From: Lantana camara
Taxonomy: Eukaryota; Streptophyta; Magnoliopsida; Lamiales; Verbenaceae
Assembly (NCBI GenBank): GCA_037501455.1
Contig: CM074855.1
Location: 33,575,001-33,639,000 of the forward strand
Direction: 5' to 3'
DNA: 64,000 nucleotides
The notes below the pieces were generated by a model. It searched no databases. It saw nothing but the letters and a program-made list of their open reading frames with translations, and was not told where the DNA came from. The position numbers and the translations under genes were made by a program. Shown here piece by piece: positions 43,760 through 55,073 of this stretch; the stretch's first letter is position 1; every line of letters begins with the position of its first letter.

Positions 43760-46502
43760 TGTAACGCCCCGGTTTTTCCATTTATGCATTACGTGTTATT
43801 ATTATAACTTTCATATCATTATATTCATTTTATTTTCATAAACTTATGTGAAATCTCTTTCAACGTGAAAATTACGTGAACTAATTACTAATGTGACTAA
43901 TTGCCCTTATATGCCTTAATTGATCACTTCATAAATTTGATGACTTAATTGTATAACATGAATTGGAGTTAATTACTCATATTTTATAGAATGAAACTTG
44001 ATGGCATTCACTTAAATAACTTGGGGACTCAAGTGCAATTAGTGGTGATTCATCATGGGTAGTGGGAGACATCTTATATTATATCATATACATTGTATCT
44101 CATACATTTCATTCCGTACATTACATACAAGAACTACACACACACACACACACTAAGAAACGGTAAAAACACCAAGGGAAGGAAGGAATTTGCATCTCAT
44201 TTCAAGACATATTTTGAAGGAATTGAGGAGCTAGCATCATCATCTTCATCATCTTGCCATTTCATCCCATTTCTAGTTCATCTCAAGGTATAACATGTAC
44301 TTGTTTGACTCTTTTGATTGGAATAGAAGTAGGGTTCATGGATTAGATGTTGGATTCTTGCAATATTTGAGTTAGGAGCATGATTAGGATGATGAGAGTG
44401 GAAGCTTGCATGAATATCTTGATGCATATGTAAGTTGGAAGCATGTGTATATATATAGGGTTTTCATGATGATTTCTTGATGATCTATGTATGTTTCTAT
44501 GGATTAAATGGTGCCTAATTGCTATATATGAGTTATATGCATGTTATATGATTGTTTTGGAGTGTTTTGGGTAAGTTTTGTTGTGGCCTTTGCTTCCTTT
44601 TCCTTCCCTCCCCTGTTTTCCCCTGTTTCTTCTCGGTTTTCAGCTGAAAACACTCTACCCGGGCGGGTAAATTCATGAAGAAAATCTCCCAGGGCGGGTA
44701 GAGCTTGTGCAGAAAGTTTCTGCACAAGTTTTCCCCGGTCGGGTAGATTTTAGCTTGTACTTTGTCCGGGCTGGGTACTCCCTCATCCGAACTCCAAATG
44801 ACCTGATTTTTGATTCGTTGGAAAGATCTTGAAGTTTAGAACAACCTCATATTGGAATAACCTCAATATTTTTTCCCATTTGTGAGATATTATCAATTCT
44901 TTTTGGTGTCGCTGCTTTCCCGACAAACTGCACTCGCCGAACTTCAAGCTTACGCCATTTTCTCCTCGCTTTGAACTAGAAAGCGAGCCATATACCATTT
45001 TAAAGGTCTACTTGTCTAGTTTCATTCCCAACAAGAAAAACTTAATTCCAACTTCTATATCTGAAGATATTCCAGTTTTCCCTCAGCATGTACATTTCCA
45101 AAAATTGTCGATTTTGGCCAAACTTCACCAAAACCCTTCTTATCGCATTCTTTTCACTTCCTTGGCTCCCCTATGTGGATTATATGATAAATATACTTGA
45201 ATAATTGATAATTATGCTCCTAATTGACATTCCTTGATTGTTATTTCATTATATATTGATCCATGACTTTGTCGTTCGTCTTAAATGGTTCATACGAGTC
45301 AAGTCTCACGTACAAGTGTCCTTGTTATACAGATCACATTCTCGGTGACGAGGAGCACGCTCCTTAGGGTGTTTCCTTGCTTCTTTTGGTTGGTAAAGTA
45401 AAGGTGAGGTTTAATTTCTAGATATATAGAACCTTTACAACCCTATGTGATCTTTCGGCCAAAATGTATCTATATATCTATAATTTCCAAAACCTTATTG
45501 ATTTTCAAATAATTTACCGAATTGAACCGATTGATTGATTGATTGATTGATTGATTTGGCGAGTAAAGCATGTTCACGTTGGGCCCCCGAGCGTAGTGTA
45601 TTGAGCCAACCGAGGAAGCAAGGACTGACGGGTAACTCTTGCACTATCCTCACCAATTTTGGGATCACCTCTGAATCCACTAGGAGGTTTGGTGGAGGAA
45701 GAAATCCCGTACGTGGGAGTCATGTTCCTGACGTACACGATGCATAGATGGTTGGGTCTTGGAAGCCCACCATCACCCGGAGGAAGAAGGAGTTCAAGAA
45801 ACTGTTAATTGTGCACTGTAATTACTTGCATGATAACCTAATAAATTGAAACACTCATCATTGTACACTTATGGAGAAAGGTTGGAGAATTGACCTCACT
45901 CGTCGGGCCACGGATTGAATTGATAATGATTGAATTATTAAATTGATTAGTTGTAATCTCGGGCGAGAATTACTTTAATATTTGAACTTATATTGCTTCT
46001 TTTATGAAAACTTACCCGAGATTATAGCTTGCATGGTAATTGCGCTTATATTTATTTAAACCCCTCACTCAGTCTTTCATAGACTGACACCTCACATTTT
46101 CAGTTTTGCAGGTAGAGTGCTAGGCGGGGTCGAGTCAGGTCTTTACCTTTGAGTCTAGCATTTCATTTCATGTATGGATTTTGGAGTATCATGTTAGTGG
46201 TTTTTGGATATTTATATATGTGTGATGTGTAGGAGATGATAATGTATTGATAAGTGTTGGTATCTACTACTATATATATACTTTTGATGTAAATATGGTA
46301 CCTATATGTATTGATATAATGCTTCCGTTTTTAATTTATCATGTTTTGGTTTGATTGTGTTGGCGTTAGTCCCGCCTAGCTAGATTGTTTCTTGCTTTGT
46401 CACCCGTTCGCTATAGTCTTGGTTCGTGTACGGATTATCCATTTCGTATGTGGACTGAGCTATAGTGCGGGGGTGTGGCATCTCGGCGTTTCGGGTGCTA
46501 CA
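43760..46502 (+). repeat. 5' LTR of element C
   Basis: TGTAACGCCCC...GGGTGCTACA. Contains a CA repeat (44136-44151), a TATA-like TATATATATAGGG near 44450, a palindrome array (44656-44777), a TTGA tetranucleotide repeat (45531-45556), the TCAGTC/GACTGA stem (46069-46087) and the LTR end shared with A and B. No gene. Confidence 0.95.
44656..44777. repeat. Palindrome array, motif CTACCCGGGCGGGTAG, 4 copies
   Basis: Centres are at about 44662.5, 44693.5, 44738.5 and 44770.5 (spacing 31, 45, 32). A separate 12-bp-arm inverted repeat (CTTGTGCAGAAA, one base, TTTCTGCACAAG; 44704-44728) sits exactly midway between copies two and three. Copies two and four are slightly decayed here but better preserved in the 3' LTR. 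Confidence 0.85.
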
Positions 46503-46509
46503 TCTTAGG

Positions 46510-46521
46510 TGGTATCAGAGC
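46510..46521 (+). other. Primer-binding site of C (tRNA-iMet)
   Basis: TGGTATCAGAGC, 7 bp after the 5' LTR. Confidence 0.93.
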
Positions 46522-48387
46522 CCGGTTGCAAAACCGCGGTTCTAGCGTCGTGTCGTGTCAAGTCTAGGTCGAACGGCATAGGATTAATTGAAAATTTACG
46601 AATCTTGCATCTTATTTGGAACTACTTGAACTTAATTGGAATTACATGAACTTACCTGAACGTCTTTGAACTATTTGATGACTAGTGCATGACATTGATT
46701 CCTGTTACAAATTGTTGATTAGTTGACCCTCTATGGTTTGGAAATTTATATGTTCAACGTGTTTATTTTAACTTTTGCAGAATTTATGTGTCAACGTGTT
46801 TTATCTTAAATTTAGTTAAATTAACTATTGCATTTTGCATTGAATATGTGTTTAAATGCTAATTATGTGACATGAGCATGCACTAACCGCATGCATTTAG
46901 CTTTGATTTGATTTCTGACTTATAGGCTATAAAGATAATATCAAACCACGGCTAATTTCTATGATAATATCAATCTACCGCAAGTTCCTTTCTCTAGCTT
47001 TGGAGTTGGGAGGAATTCACCGAGGAATTTATACAAGAATTCAAGAGCCATGGCCTTCTTTATTCGGGTTATAATTTAAGTGACAAGATCCGGGAGAGAA
47101 GAAGGAATTGTGGGAATAGTTCACAAGCTTTATGAAGTAGAGGATAAAAGAGAAAAGTTGGCAAACTATGGTAGCAATGGTGAACCCTCCCTACGATGGA
47201 AGGTTGGGGTGTAATGATTTATTCATAAGATCAACATGTATGCCACGTTATGAAGACTTTTCAACCGGATTTTGTAGGAACCTTCATTCATGAGAAAGGT
47301 GAACAAAGTTTCGAAGATGCTTAGGTTGAGGGTTCTAACACCAAGAAGTGATGTTTATAATTTGCAAATAAACACGTGAGAATATATTATTAAAGAAGTT
47401 GGTTAACCGGGGACAAGAGGTTCATTTAACGCAAGAGAGAGAAGAATAGAACATGGAGGTAAACAATATAGCTCTACAGGGAATCGAGATACTATGGATT
47501 TTGGGTAAAGAAAGAAGTCGGATACGTGGAACTTAAAGAGAAGGATAGAGATAGTGGTTTTAAGTTCATGAAAAGTCAAAATACTCATGATTCCATCTTC
47601 GGTTAGATTGATTTGATTTTTTTAGATCCAAGATAAATTACTATGTGGAGAGGTTAAATAGGGAGATATGGAACAACAAATGGAAACGGTGAGAGAAGGT
47701 AACGAGCTTTTAGAGGGAAACCATATGCTTAAGTGTAAGCAATTAGAGGGTGAGCTCGCTCGACCATTTAAACTTATACAAATTCAACTAAGAACTTCAA
47801 TTGAGGTGATGGCTAGGGGAGGATTCCGGATAACCATTAGAGGTTATTCTTTGGAAGAAGGTAAGGTATCAATCACATGAAAGTAAGAAGCGTTAAGCTC
47901 AAGAATCATATTTTCGACTATAAAATTATGCCGGGTGATACAAGGAAACTTTGATCAAGAAGATGGTTAAGGTGAAGGTTCGGGCAACACTTAGAAATCA
48001 ATACTTTGGAAGGAATACTTGGGGAAGGAATCGAGTTCAAGAAATTTCAAATCTCGAGTGATAGAGATGCACAAGTTGATATCAGGGAATTCTAAAGATT
48101 TAGAAGACCGTGGGTAACAAGAAATAACCAACAAAATCGAGGCAAGCTCGAAATTCAACAAAATAAGAAACAAGTGTCAAGTTAAAAGATGCAACTACGG
48201 TGACAGGTCCAACGCATACATGAGCACGTGCATCATACGCTACTCTAAAGTGTTTAAATTCCTTTATTTATATGCACATTTCTAATTGATCTTAATTGTT
48301 CCAATGTGTGAAATTTTATTAGTTACAAGTGTGTTATGTGCATTGACATATTAATTCAACATGCATATTCAGTGTCTTGATTACAGG
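46522..48387 (+). other. Element C leader, no recognisable gene
   Basis: 1.9 kb between the PBS and the gag start, against about 0.24 kb in element A. The frame at 47668-47880 (70 codons) is unrecognised. The leader ends in ATTACAG just before the gag ATG, an acceptor-like context also seen in A. Confidence 0.7.
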
Positions 48388-49130
48388 ATGCCTCGAGGTT
48401 GCCCTCATTGTGATCATCCTCCTAGGGTTCCCCCACATCTGCGACATCCGGTTCAACCTCAAGATTTTTTTGATTCCTTGGTTCGTCTTGTGGATCAGAG
48501 GATAAGAGAATATGTCTCTATAGCGACATCACAACCGGCTCAAATTTCTATTATATTTAAGGAGTTTCAGAATCAGCAAAATCCAAAGATCTCTGATGGA
48601 AGTGATATACAAACCGGGCCATGGTTCAAGAAAGGTGAAAGAGTTTGGGAACTTATCCCGCGTGACTCTCAAGAGAAGGTTCAAGGTACCCCTCCTTTGA
48701 TGGCAAGAAGGCCTAATTCTCAACCCGGACAGGCTTCAGGTTCAAAATTAGGACAAAATTTTAATAAAGGAAAGCGGCTTATTTCTCATCATACACCCTT
48801 ACCTCAAGAAAGGTCTCAAAAGAAGAAAAAGAATCGATCATTTGGATCGGGTTCGGGAGTTTCACATACGTCATCTTCGGGAAAGCCTCTTTGCACCTAT
48901 TGCGGACGCGATACACATACTTACGACGGTTGAAGATGGCGTTTGGGCTTATGTTTACGATGTGGAAGTGATGAGCATCAAGTGGACACGTGTCCGAAGC
49001 GGCGAGAGTTAGCTGTCGGGGGACAGGGCCACTTGTTCAGGCTCGTGCATATGCTCTGGAGAGAGAGGTGCAAAATGTGGATGTCTATCCGAACGTGGTA
49101 GCCGAAGGTATCAACTATATTCAAGGCATA
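48388..49130 (+). pseudogene. Element C gag remnant
   Basis: I prefer the ATG at 48388, which follows TTACAGG like the gag start of A. The product aligns with the A gag at its N-terminus (FFDSLVRLVDQRI, IFKEFQNQQNPKI, RVWELIPRDSQEK). It then jumps across the missing capsid core to GQASGSKLGQ. The first zinc knuckle CTYCGRDTHTYDG ends at a stop (48931-48933) where Cys is expected. The second (CLRCGSDEHQVDTC) and the linker to protease (QARAYALEREVQ, VVAEGIN) follow in broken frames. All pol is missing downstream. Confidence 0.85.
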
Positions 49131-49330
49131 ATCAGCGGTGAACGGTACACCTAACCATGCATATCACGTGTATCATGGATTTTATTGTTGTTACACTTAC
49201 TTTCTTGTTAGCTGTAACTTGGTTATATATGAGTGAGGAGTATGCGATTAACGTGATGCTACTTGCCCTATGTGACACTTATGTGAATGTTTTACAATTT
49301 GTTCTTTTGTCTCGTTGTTTTGTATATGTT

Positions 49331-49463
49331 TGAGAAACGGGGTTTTCTCATTGCTTGTTGAGAAATAGGGTTTTCTCATTGCTTGTTGAGAGACGGGGTT
49401 CTCTCATTTCTAGTTGAGAGACGGGGCTCTCTCATTACTTGTCTAAGAGACGGGGCTCTCTTA
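49331..49463 (+). repeat. Hairpin array of element C with covarying stems
   Basis: Five units, 7-bp stems around 6-base loops: TGAGAAA/TTTCTCA (49331-49350 and 49359-49378), TGAGAGA/TCTCTCA (49387-49406 and 49415-49434) and TAAGAGA/TCTCTTA (49444-49463). Loops are CGGGGT, TAGGGT, CGGGGT, CGGGGC and CGGGGC. Spacers are mostly TTGCTTGT-like; start-to-start spacing is 28-29 bp. Confidence 0.9.
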
Positions 49464-49496
49464 TTGCTTGAGCATCATTTTTTAAAACTCGACAGT

Positions 49497-49540
49497 GAAT
49501 CTGGGGACCAGATTCTTCTAGGGGGGGGAGGGGGGAGAAT
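49497..49540 (+). other. Pre-PPT hairpin and polypurine tract of C
   Basis: GAATCTGG/CCAGATTC around GGA (49497-49515), then GGGGGGGGAGGGGGGAGAA (49521-49539) against the 3' LTR. Confidence 0.87.
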
Positions 49541-52280
49541 TGCAACGCCCCGGTTTTTCCATTTCTGCATTACGTGTTATTATTATAACTTTCATATCAT
49601 TTTATTCATTTTATTTTCATAAACTTATGTGAAATCTCTTTCAACGTGAAAATTACGTGAACTAATTACTAATGTGAGTAATTGCTCTTATATGCCTTAA
49701 TTGATCACTTCATAAATTTGATGACTTAATTGTATAACATGAATTGGAGTTAATTACTCATATTTTATAGAATGAAACTTGATTGCATTCACTTAAATAA
49801 CTTGGGGACTCAAGTGCAATTAGTGGTGATTCATCATGGGTAGTGGGAGACATCTTATATTATATCATATACATTGTATCTCATACATTTCATTCCGTAC
49901 ATTACATACAAGAACTACAAACACACACACACTAAGAAACGGTAAAAACACCAAGGGAATGAAGGAATTTGCATCTCATTTCAAGACATATTTTGAAGGA
50001 ATTGAGGAGCTAGCATCATCATCTTCATCATCTTGCCATTTCATCCCATTTCTAGTTCATCTCAAGGTATAACATGTACTTGTTTGACTCTTTTGATTGG
50101 AATAGAAGTAGGGTTCATGGATTAGATGTTGGATTCTTGCAATATTTGAGTTAGGAGCATGATTAGGATGATGAGAGTGGAAGCTTGCATGAATATCTTG
50201 ATGCATATGTAAGTTGGAAGCATGTGTATATATATAGGGTTTTCATGATGATTTCTTGATGATCTATGTACGTTTCTATGGATTAAATGGTGCCTAATTG
50301 ATATATATGAGTTATATGCATGTTATATGATTGTTTTGGAGTGTTTTGGGTAAGTTTTGTTGTGGCCTTTGCTTCCTTTTCCTTCCCTCCCCTGTTTTCC
50401 CCTGTTTCTTCTCGGTTTTCAGCTGAAACCCCTCTACCCGGGCGGGTAAATTCATGAAGAAAATCTCCCCGGGCGGGTAGAGCTTGTGCAGAAAGTTTCT
50501 GCACAAGTTTTCCCCGGTCGGGTAGATTTTAGCTTGTACTTTCCCCGGCCGGGTACTCCCTCATCCGAACTCTAAATGACCTGATTTTTGATTCGTTGGA
50601 AAGATCTTGAAGTTTAGAACAACCTCATATTGGAATAACCTCAATATTTTTTCCCATTTGTGAGATATTATCAATTCTTTTTGGTGTCGCTGCTTTCCCG
50701 ACAAACTGCACTCGCCGAACTTCAAGCTTACGCCATTTTCTCCTCGCTTTGAACTAGAAAGCGAGCCATATACCATTTTAAAGGTCTACTTGTCTAGTTT
50801 CATTCCCAACAAGAAAAACTTAATTCCAACTTCTATATCTGAAGATATTCCAGTTTTCCCTCAGCATGTACATTTCCAAAAATTGTCGATTTTGGCCAAA
50901 CTTCACCAAAACCCTTCTTATCGCATTCTTTTCACTTCCTTGGCTCCCCTATGTGGATTATATGATAAATATACTTGAATAATTGATAATTATGCTCCTA
51001 ATTGACATTCCTTGATTGTTATTTCATTATATATTGATCCATGACTTTGTCGTTCGTCTTAAATGGTTCATACGAGTCAAGTCTCACGTACAAGTGTCCT
51101 TGTTATACAGATCACATTCTCGGTGACGAGGAGCACGCTCCTTAGGGTGTTTCCTTGCTTCTTTTGGTTGGTAAAGTAAAGGTGAGGTTTAATTTCTAGA
51201 TATATAGAACCTTTACAACCCTATGTGATCTTTCGGCCAAAATGTATCTATATATCTATAATTTCCAAAACCTTATTGATTTTCAAATAATTTACCGAAT
51301 TGAACCGATTGATTGATTGATTGATTGATTGATTTGGCGAGTAAAGCATGTTCACGTTGGGCCCCCGAGCGTAGTGTATTGAGCCAACCGAGGAAGCAAG
51401 GACTGACGGGTAACTCTTGCACTATCCTCACCAATTTTGGGATCACCTCTGAATCCACTAGGAGGTTTGGTGGAGGAAGAAATCCCGTACGTGGGAGTCA
51501 TGTTCCTGACGTACACGATGCATAGATGGTTGGGTCTTGGAAGCCCACCATCACCCGGAGGAAGAAGGAGTTCAAGAAACTGTTAATTGTGCACTGTAAT
51601 TACTTGCATGATAACCTAATAAATTGAAACACTCATCATTGTACACTTATGGAGAAAGGTTGGAGAATTGACCTCACTCGTCGGGCCACGGATTGAATTG
51701 ATAATGATTGAATTATTAAATTGATTAGTTGTAATCTCGGGCGAGAATTACTTTAATATTTGAACTTATATTGCTTCTTTTATGAAAACTTACCCGAGAT
51801 TATAGCTTGCATGGTAATTGCGCTTATATTTATTTAAACCCCTCACTCAGTCTTTCATAGACTGACACCTCACATTTTCAGTTTTGCAGGTAGAGTGCTA
51901 GGCGGGGTCGAGTCTGGTCTTTACCTTTGAGTCTAGCATTTCATTTCATATATGGATTTTGGAGTATCATGTTAGTGGTTTTTGGATATTTATATATGTG
52001 TGATGTATAGGAGATGATAATGTATTGATAAGTGTTGGTACCTACTACTATATATATACTTTTGATGTAAATATGGTACCTATATGTATTGATATAATGC
52101 TTCCGTTTTTAATTTATCATGTTTTGGTTTGATTGTGTTGGCGTTAGTCCCGCCTAGCTAGATTGTTTCTTGCTTTGTCACCCGTTCGCTATAGTCTTGG
52201 TTCATGTACGGATTATCCATTTCGTATGTGGACTGAGCTATAGTGCGGGGGTGTGGCATCTCGGCGTTCCGGGTGCTACA
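49541..52280 (+). repeat. 3' LTR of element C
   Basis: Direct repeat of 43760-46502, starting TGCAAC instead of TGTAAC. Its palindrome array is 50435-50555 (spacing 31, 45, 31). Copy two reads CCCCGGGCGGGTA and copy four CCCCGGCCGGGTA, more symmetric than in the 5' LTR. Confidence 0.95.
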
Positions 52281-53048
52281 ACAAATGCTTGGTAATTAAT
52301 TAGGAGATGTGGTTAAATTACATGTTAAACAAATGCTAGGTAATTAACTAAGTAATGTGGAGAAATTACATTCATTTAATTAATCCTTCTAGAAGATCAT
52401 GTGGTCATGGATGATGTCATCTTGAATAAAAATAAATGTAAAATATTATAAAATTTATTCAAGAGTCGAGAGATAAAAGTTTGAAGTAGTGAATTAATGA
52501 AAGAACAAGTGAAAAATGAGCTTCATTTTGATTATAAATGTGGAATATTTAGACTTTTCGTTTATAAATTATGAATATTAAAGATGATGAAAATCATGAG
52601 AAAATTATATAAACGAAGCTATGATAAAGTTTAAAGTTTGGAAAAATCATCATAATGTAGAGGAAAATTCAAGGATTGTTTTGACTGTAATATTAGATAG
52701 GAAAAGTATTTAGGAGAATGTAGGAAAATTCTAGGGCTTTAGGGGTATTTTGGTAATTTCCAACCTAAAACTGTAGGAATGGGTTTTGAAGCATATGAAG
52801 GGGTTTTAGGTGCTAGAAGGGAATGAATATTAGTATTCTAGGATTTTATGGAAAGAGTTTCAAGGTACGAGTTAAATAGAGGAAAGAATTAAATCTACGG
52901 ACATTTAATTAAACTATAACATATAAAAACACATAAGTCACATAAAATGCAATGCATGAAGGGAATTAATAAGGATCGAGGTTATAAACGCTTCCTGAGT
53001 TACCTTTTACTTACCTCTCTCGACTTGGCCCTGAGTATGGCTGTTACA
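52281..53048 (-). repeat. 3' LTR of E, right part (after insertion C)
   Basis: Begins with acaaa, the duplication made by C, and ends ATGGCTGTTACA. It matches 59996-60763 of the other E LTR almost base for base. Confidence 0.92.
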
Positions 53049-53084
53049 ATCTCCCCCCTTTAAAAGAATCTGTCCTCAGATTCT
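53049..53084 (-). other. Polypurine tract and pre-PPT hairpin of E
   Basis: On minus: AGAATCTG, loop AGGA, CAGATTCT (53084-53065), then TTTTAAAGGGGGGAGAT up to the LTR. Confidence 0.87.
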
Positions 53085-54152
53085 ATTATTGTCCTTGAAC
53101 AGTCCTAGATAATGTTTTAACATCTTTTCCTCAGTTTCCCAAGTCTGCTCTTCTGTACCATTCCTTTTCTATAGGACTCTGACGAGAGGAATTCTTCAGT
53201 TTCTTAATTCTTGGAATTTCCTATCCGAGATTCTGACTGGTTTTACTTCATAAGTAAGGTCGGGCTCTAGTGGTACTTCTTCAATTGGTAGAATATGTGA
53301 ATCATCGGCAAAGTACTTTCGGAGTTGGGACACATGGAATGCGTTATGTATCCCAGTAAGACTTGCTGGTAGGTTTAGGCGATAGGCTGTTGGATCGATA
53401 CGTTCTAGTATCTCAAAAGGTCCAATATATCGAGGACTTAACTTTCCTCCTTTCCCAATTCGTATAAATCCTTTTCTTGAAGATGCTTTTAGGAACACCT
53501 TCTCACCTACTGTAAATTCTATATCCCTTCTTCGATTATCAGCATAACTTTTCTGCCTATCTTGGGCAGCTTTCATTCTTTGCTTGATGATTTCAACTTT
53601 TTCTGTTGCTTCTTCTACCCAACTCTTAGCAGTATTCCCTTGGGGTTTCCTTTTTGCTCCTTTGGTTTCATCCATATCCCAATATAATGGGGATCTGCAT
53701 TTTCTTCCATATAAAGCCTCGTAAGGTGCAGCTTGGATAGAAGCCTGATAACTGTTGTTGTATGCAAACTCCACAAGGGGCAAGCAATCCTTCCAATTAT
53801 CTTGGAAATCTAAGGCACAAGCCCTCAACATATCTTCCAAGTATCGGATGGTTCTTTCAGATTGTCCGTTAGTTTGAGGATGTGCTGTTGTGCTGAAGTT
53901 CAGCTTGGTACCCATCATTTCTTGAATTTTTTGCCAAAGTTGTGAGGTGAACTTTGGATCCCAGTCTGAAAATATTCCAAGAGGTACTCCATGCAACCGA
54001 CTAATTTCCTTTTGATAGAGCTTGGCTAGCGAGTTAACTTTATAGGTTGCTTTGACAAGTAAGAAATGTGCAGATTTTGTTAATCTATCGATGATAACCC
54101 AAATACCATCAAATCCTCCTTTAACCTTGGGTAATCCGTAAACAAAATCCAT
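53085..54152 (-). pseudogene. Element E integrase core and chromodomain
   Basis: From 54152: integrase core with D (MDFVYGLP), D (FSDWDPKFTS) and E (HPQTNGQSER), then GPFEILERIDPTAYRL and FHVSQLRKYFADD. The open frame ends at 53196 (KFQELRN). A chromodomain-like tail (LVRVL, stop, KRNGTEEQTWETEEKM) continues in the same frame with at least two stops. Confidence 0.9.
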
Positions 54153-54191
54153 GGTTACCTGATCCCATTTCCAAGTAGGGATAGGTAGTGG

Positions 54192-54584
54192 TTACAACAA
54201 TCCTCCAGGTCTCTGATGTTCTGCTTTAACTTGTTGACAAGTTAGACATTTCTTGATGTAATTGGCTAGGTCTCTTTTCATACCGTTCCACCAGAAATGT
54301 CTCTTGAGGTCTTGATACATCTTAGTTCCTCCAGGATGTATCGAATAACGAGTTTTGTGTGCCTCGTCCAATATTTCCTTTCGAACGACACTAGGCACGC
54401 AGACTCGATCCTTGTATCTCAAAATCCCTTGATCATCGATTTTGAATTTTTCCTCGAGATCCTTTTCTTTGGGTTTGAGACATTTTTGAATCCATTCATC
54501 CTGAACTTGAGCTTCTTTTATCTTCTTCTTTAGTGGTGGTAATATCACTAAATTTGCTAGTCGAGCTCTTGAGACTACTTTCAC
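54192..54584 (-). pseudogene. Element E integrase N-terminus
   Basis: Linker and HHCC domain (RYSIHPGGTKMYQDL, CLTCQQVKAEHQ), in the same frame as the core at 54152. A single nonsense codon after PGGLL separates the two (CAA to TAA on minus, by comparison with A). There is a different frame from the RNase H piece upstream. Confidence 0.9.
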
Positions 54585-54688
54585 AGATTTTCATAGGTTA
54601 CCTGGAGGTTTTCCTGAGAGTGATGCTAAGCTTGATTTTCGACTTAAAGCATCAGCCACTACGTTAGCCTTTCCTGGATGGTACTGGA

Positions 54689-55027
54689 TTACACAGTCGT
54701 AATCTTCCAGAAATTCCATCCATCTCCTTTCCTCATATTCAACTCCTTTTGAGTAAAAAGGTACCGTAGGCTCTTGTGATCAGTGAAAACTTCAAAAGTA
54801 ACTCCGTAGAGATAATGTCTCCACTTGGTGAAAGCAAACACAATTGCTGCTAATTCCAAGTCGTGAGTAGGATAATTCTCTTTGTGAGGTTTAAGCTTTC
54901 TTGAGGCATAGGCTATAACCTTTCCTTGTTGCATTAATACACATCCTAGTCCTTCTTTAGAGGCATCGGTATAAACCGTATAACCTTCTTTTCCCTCAGG
55001 TAAGTTTAGTACTGGTGCAGATGTCAA
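54689..55027 (-). pseudogene. Element E RNase H
   Basis: [55 protein letters not shown]. This copy keeps the segment between catalytic Glu and Asp that element A has lost. Frameshifts lie on both sides (near 55080 and 54720). Confidence 0.92.
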
Positions 55028-55073
55028 CCGTCGCTTTAATTCTTGGAAACTTTGTTCGCACCGTTCATTCCAT

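Larger units (their letters stand above)
43760..52280 (+). mobile_element. Element C: gag-only chromovirus deletion derivative
   Basis: LTRs of 2743 bp (43760-46502) and 2740 bp (49541-52280) with about 25 differences by eye; TSD acaaa (43755-43759, 52281-52285). The 3.0-kb interior has an iMet PBS, a long non-coding leader, a truncated gag with knuckles, a few codons of protease, then no pol, a hairpin array and a PPT. LTRs are homologous to those of A over much of their length. Mobility would need another element's enzymes. Confidence 0.93.

Noticed and set aside
45531..45556. TTGA tetranucleotide repeat in both LTRs of C
   Set aside because: Simple microsatellite present at insertion; no further significance seen.
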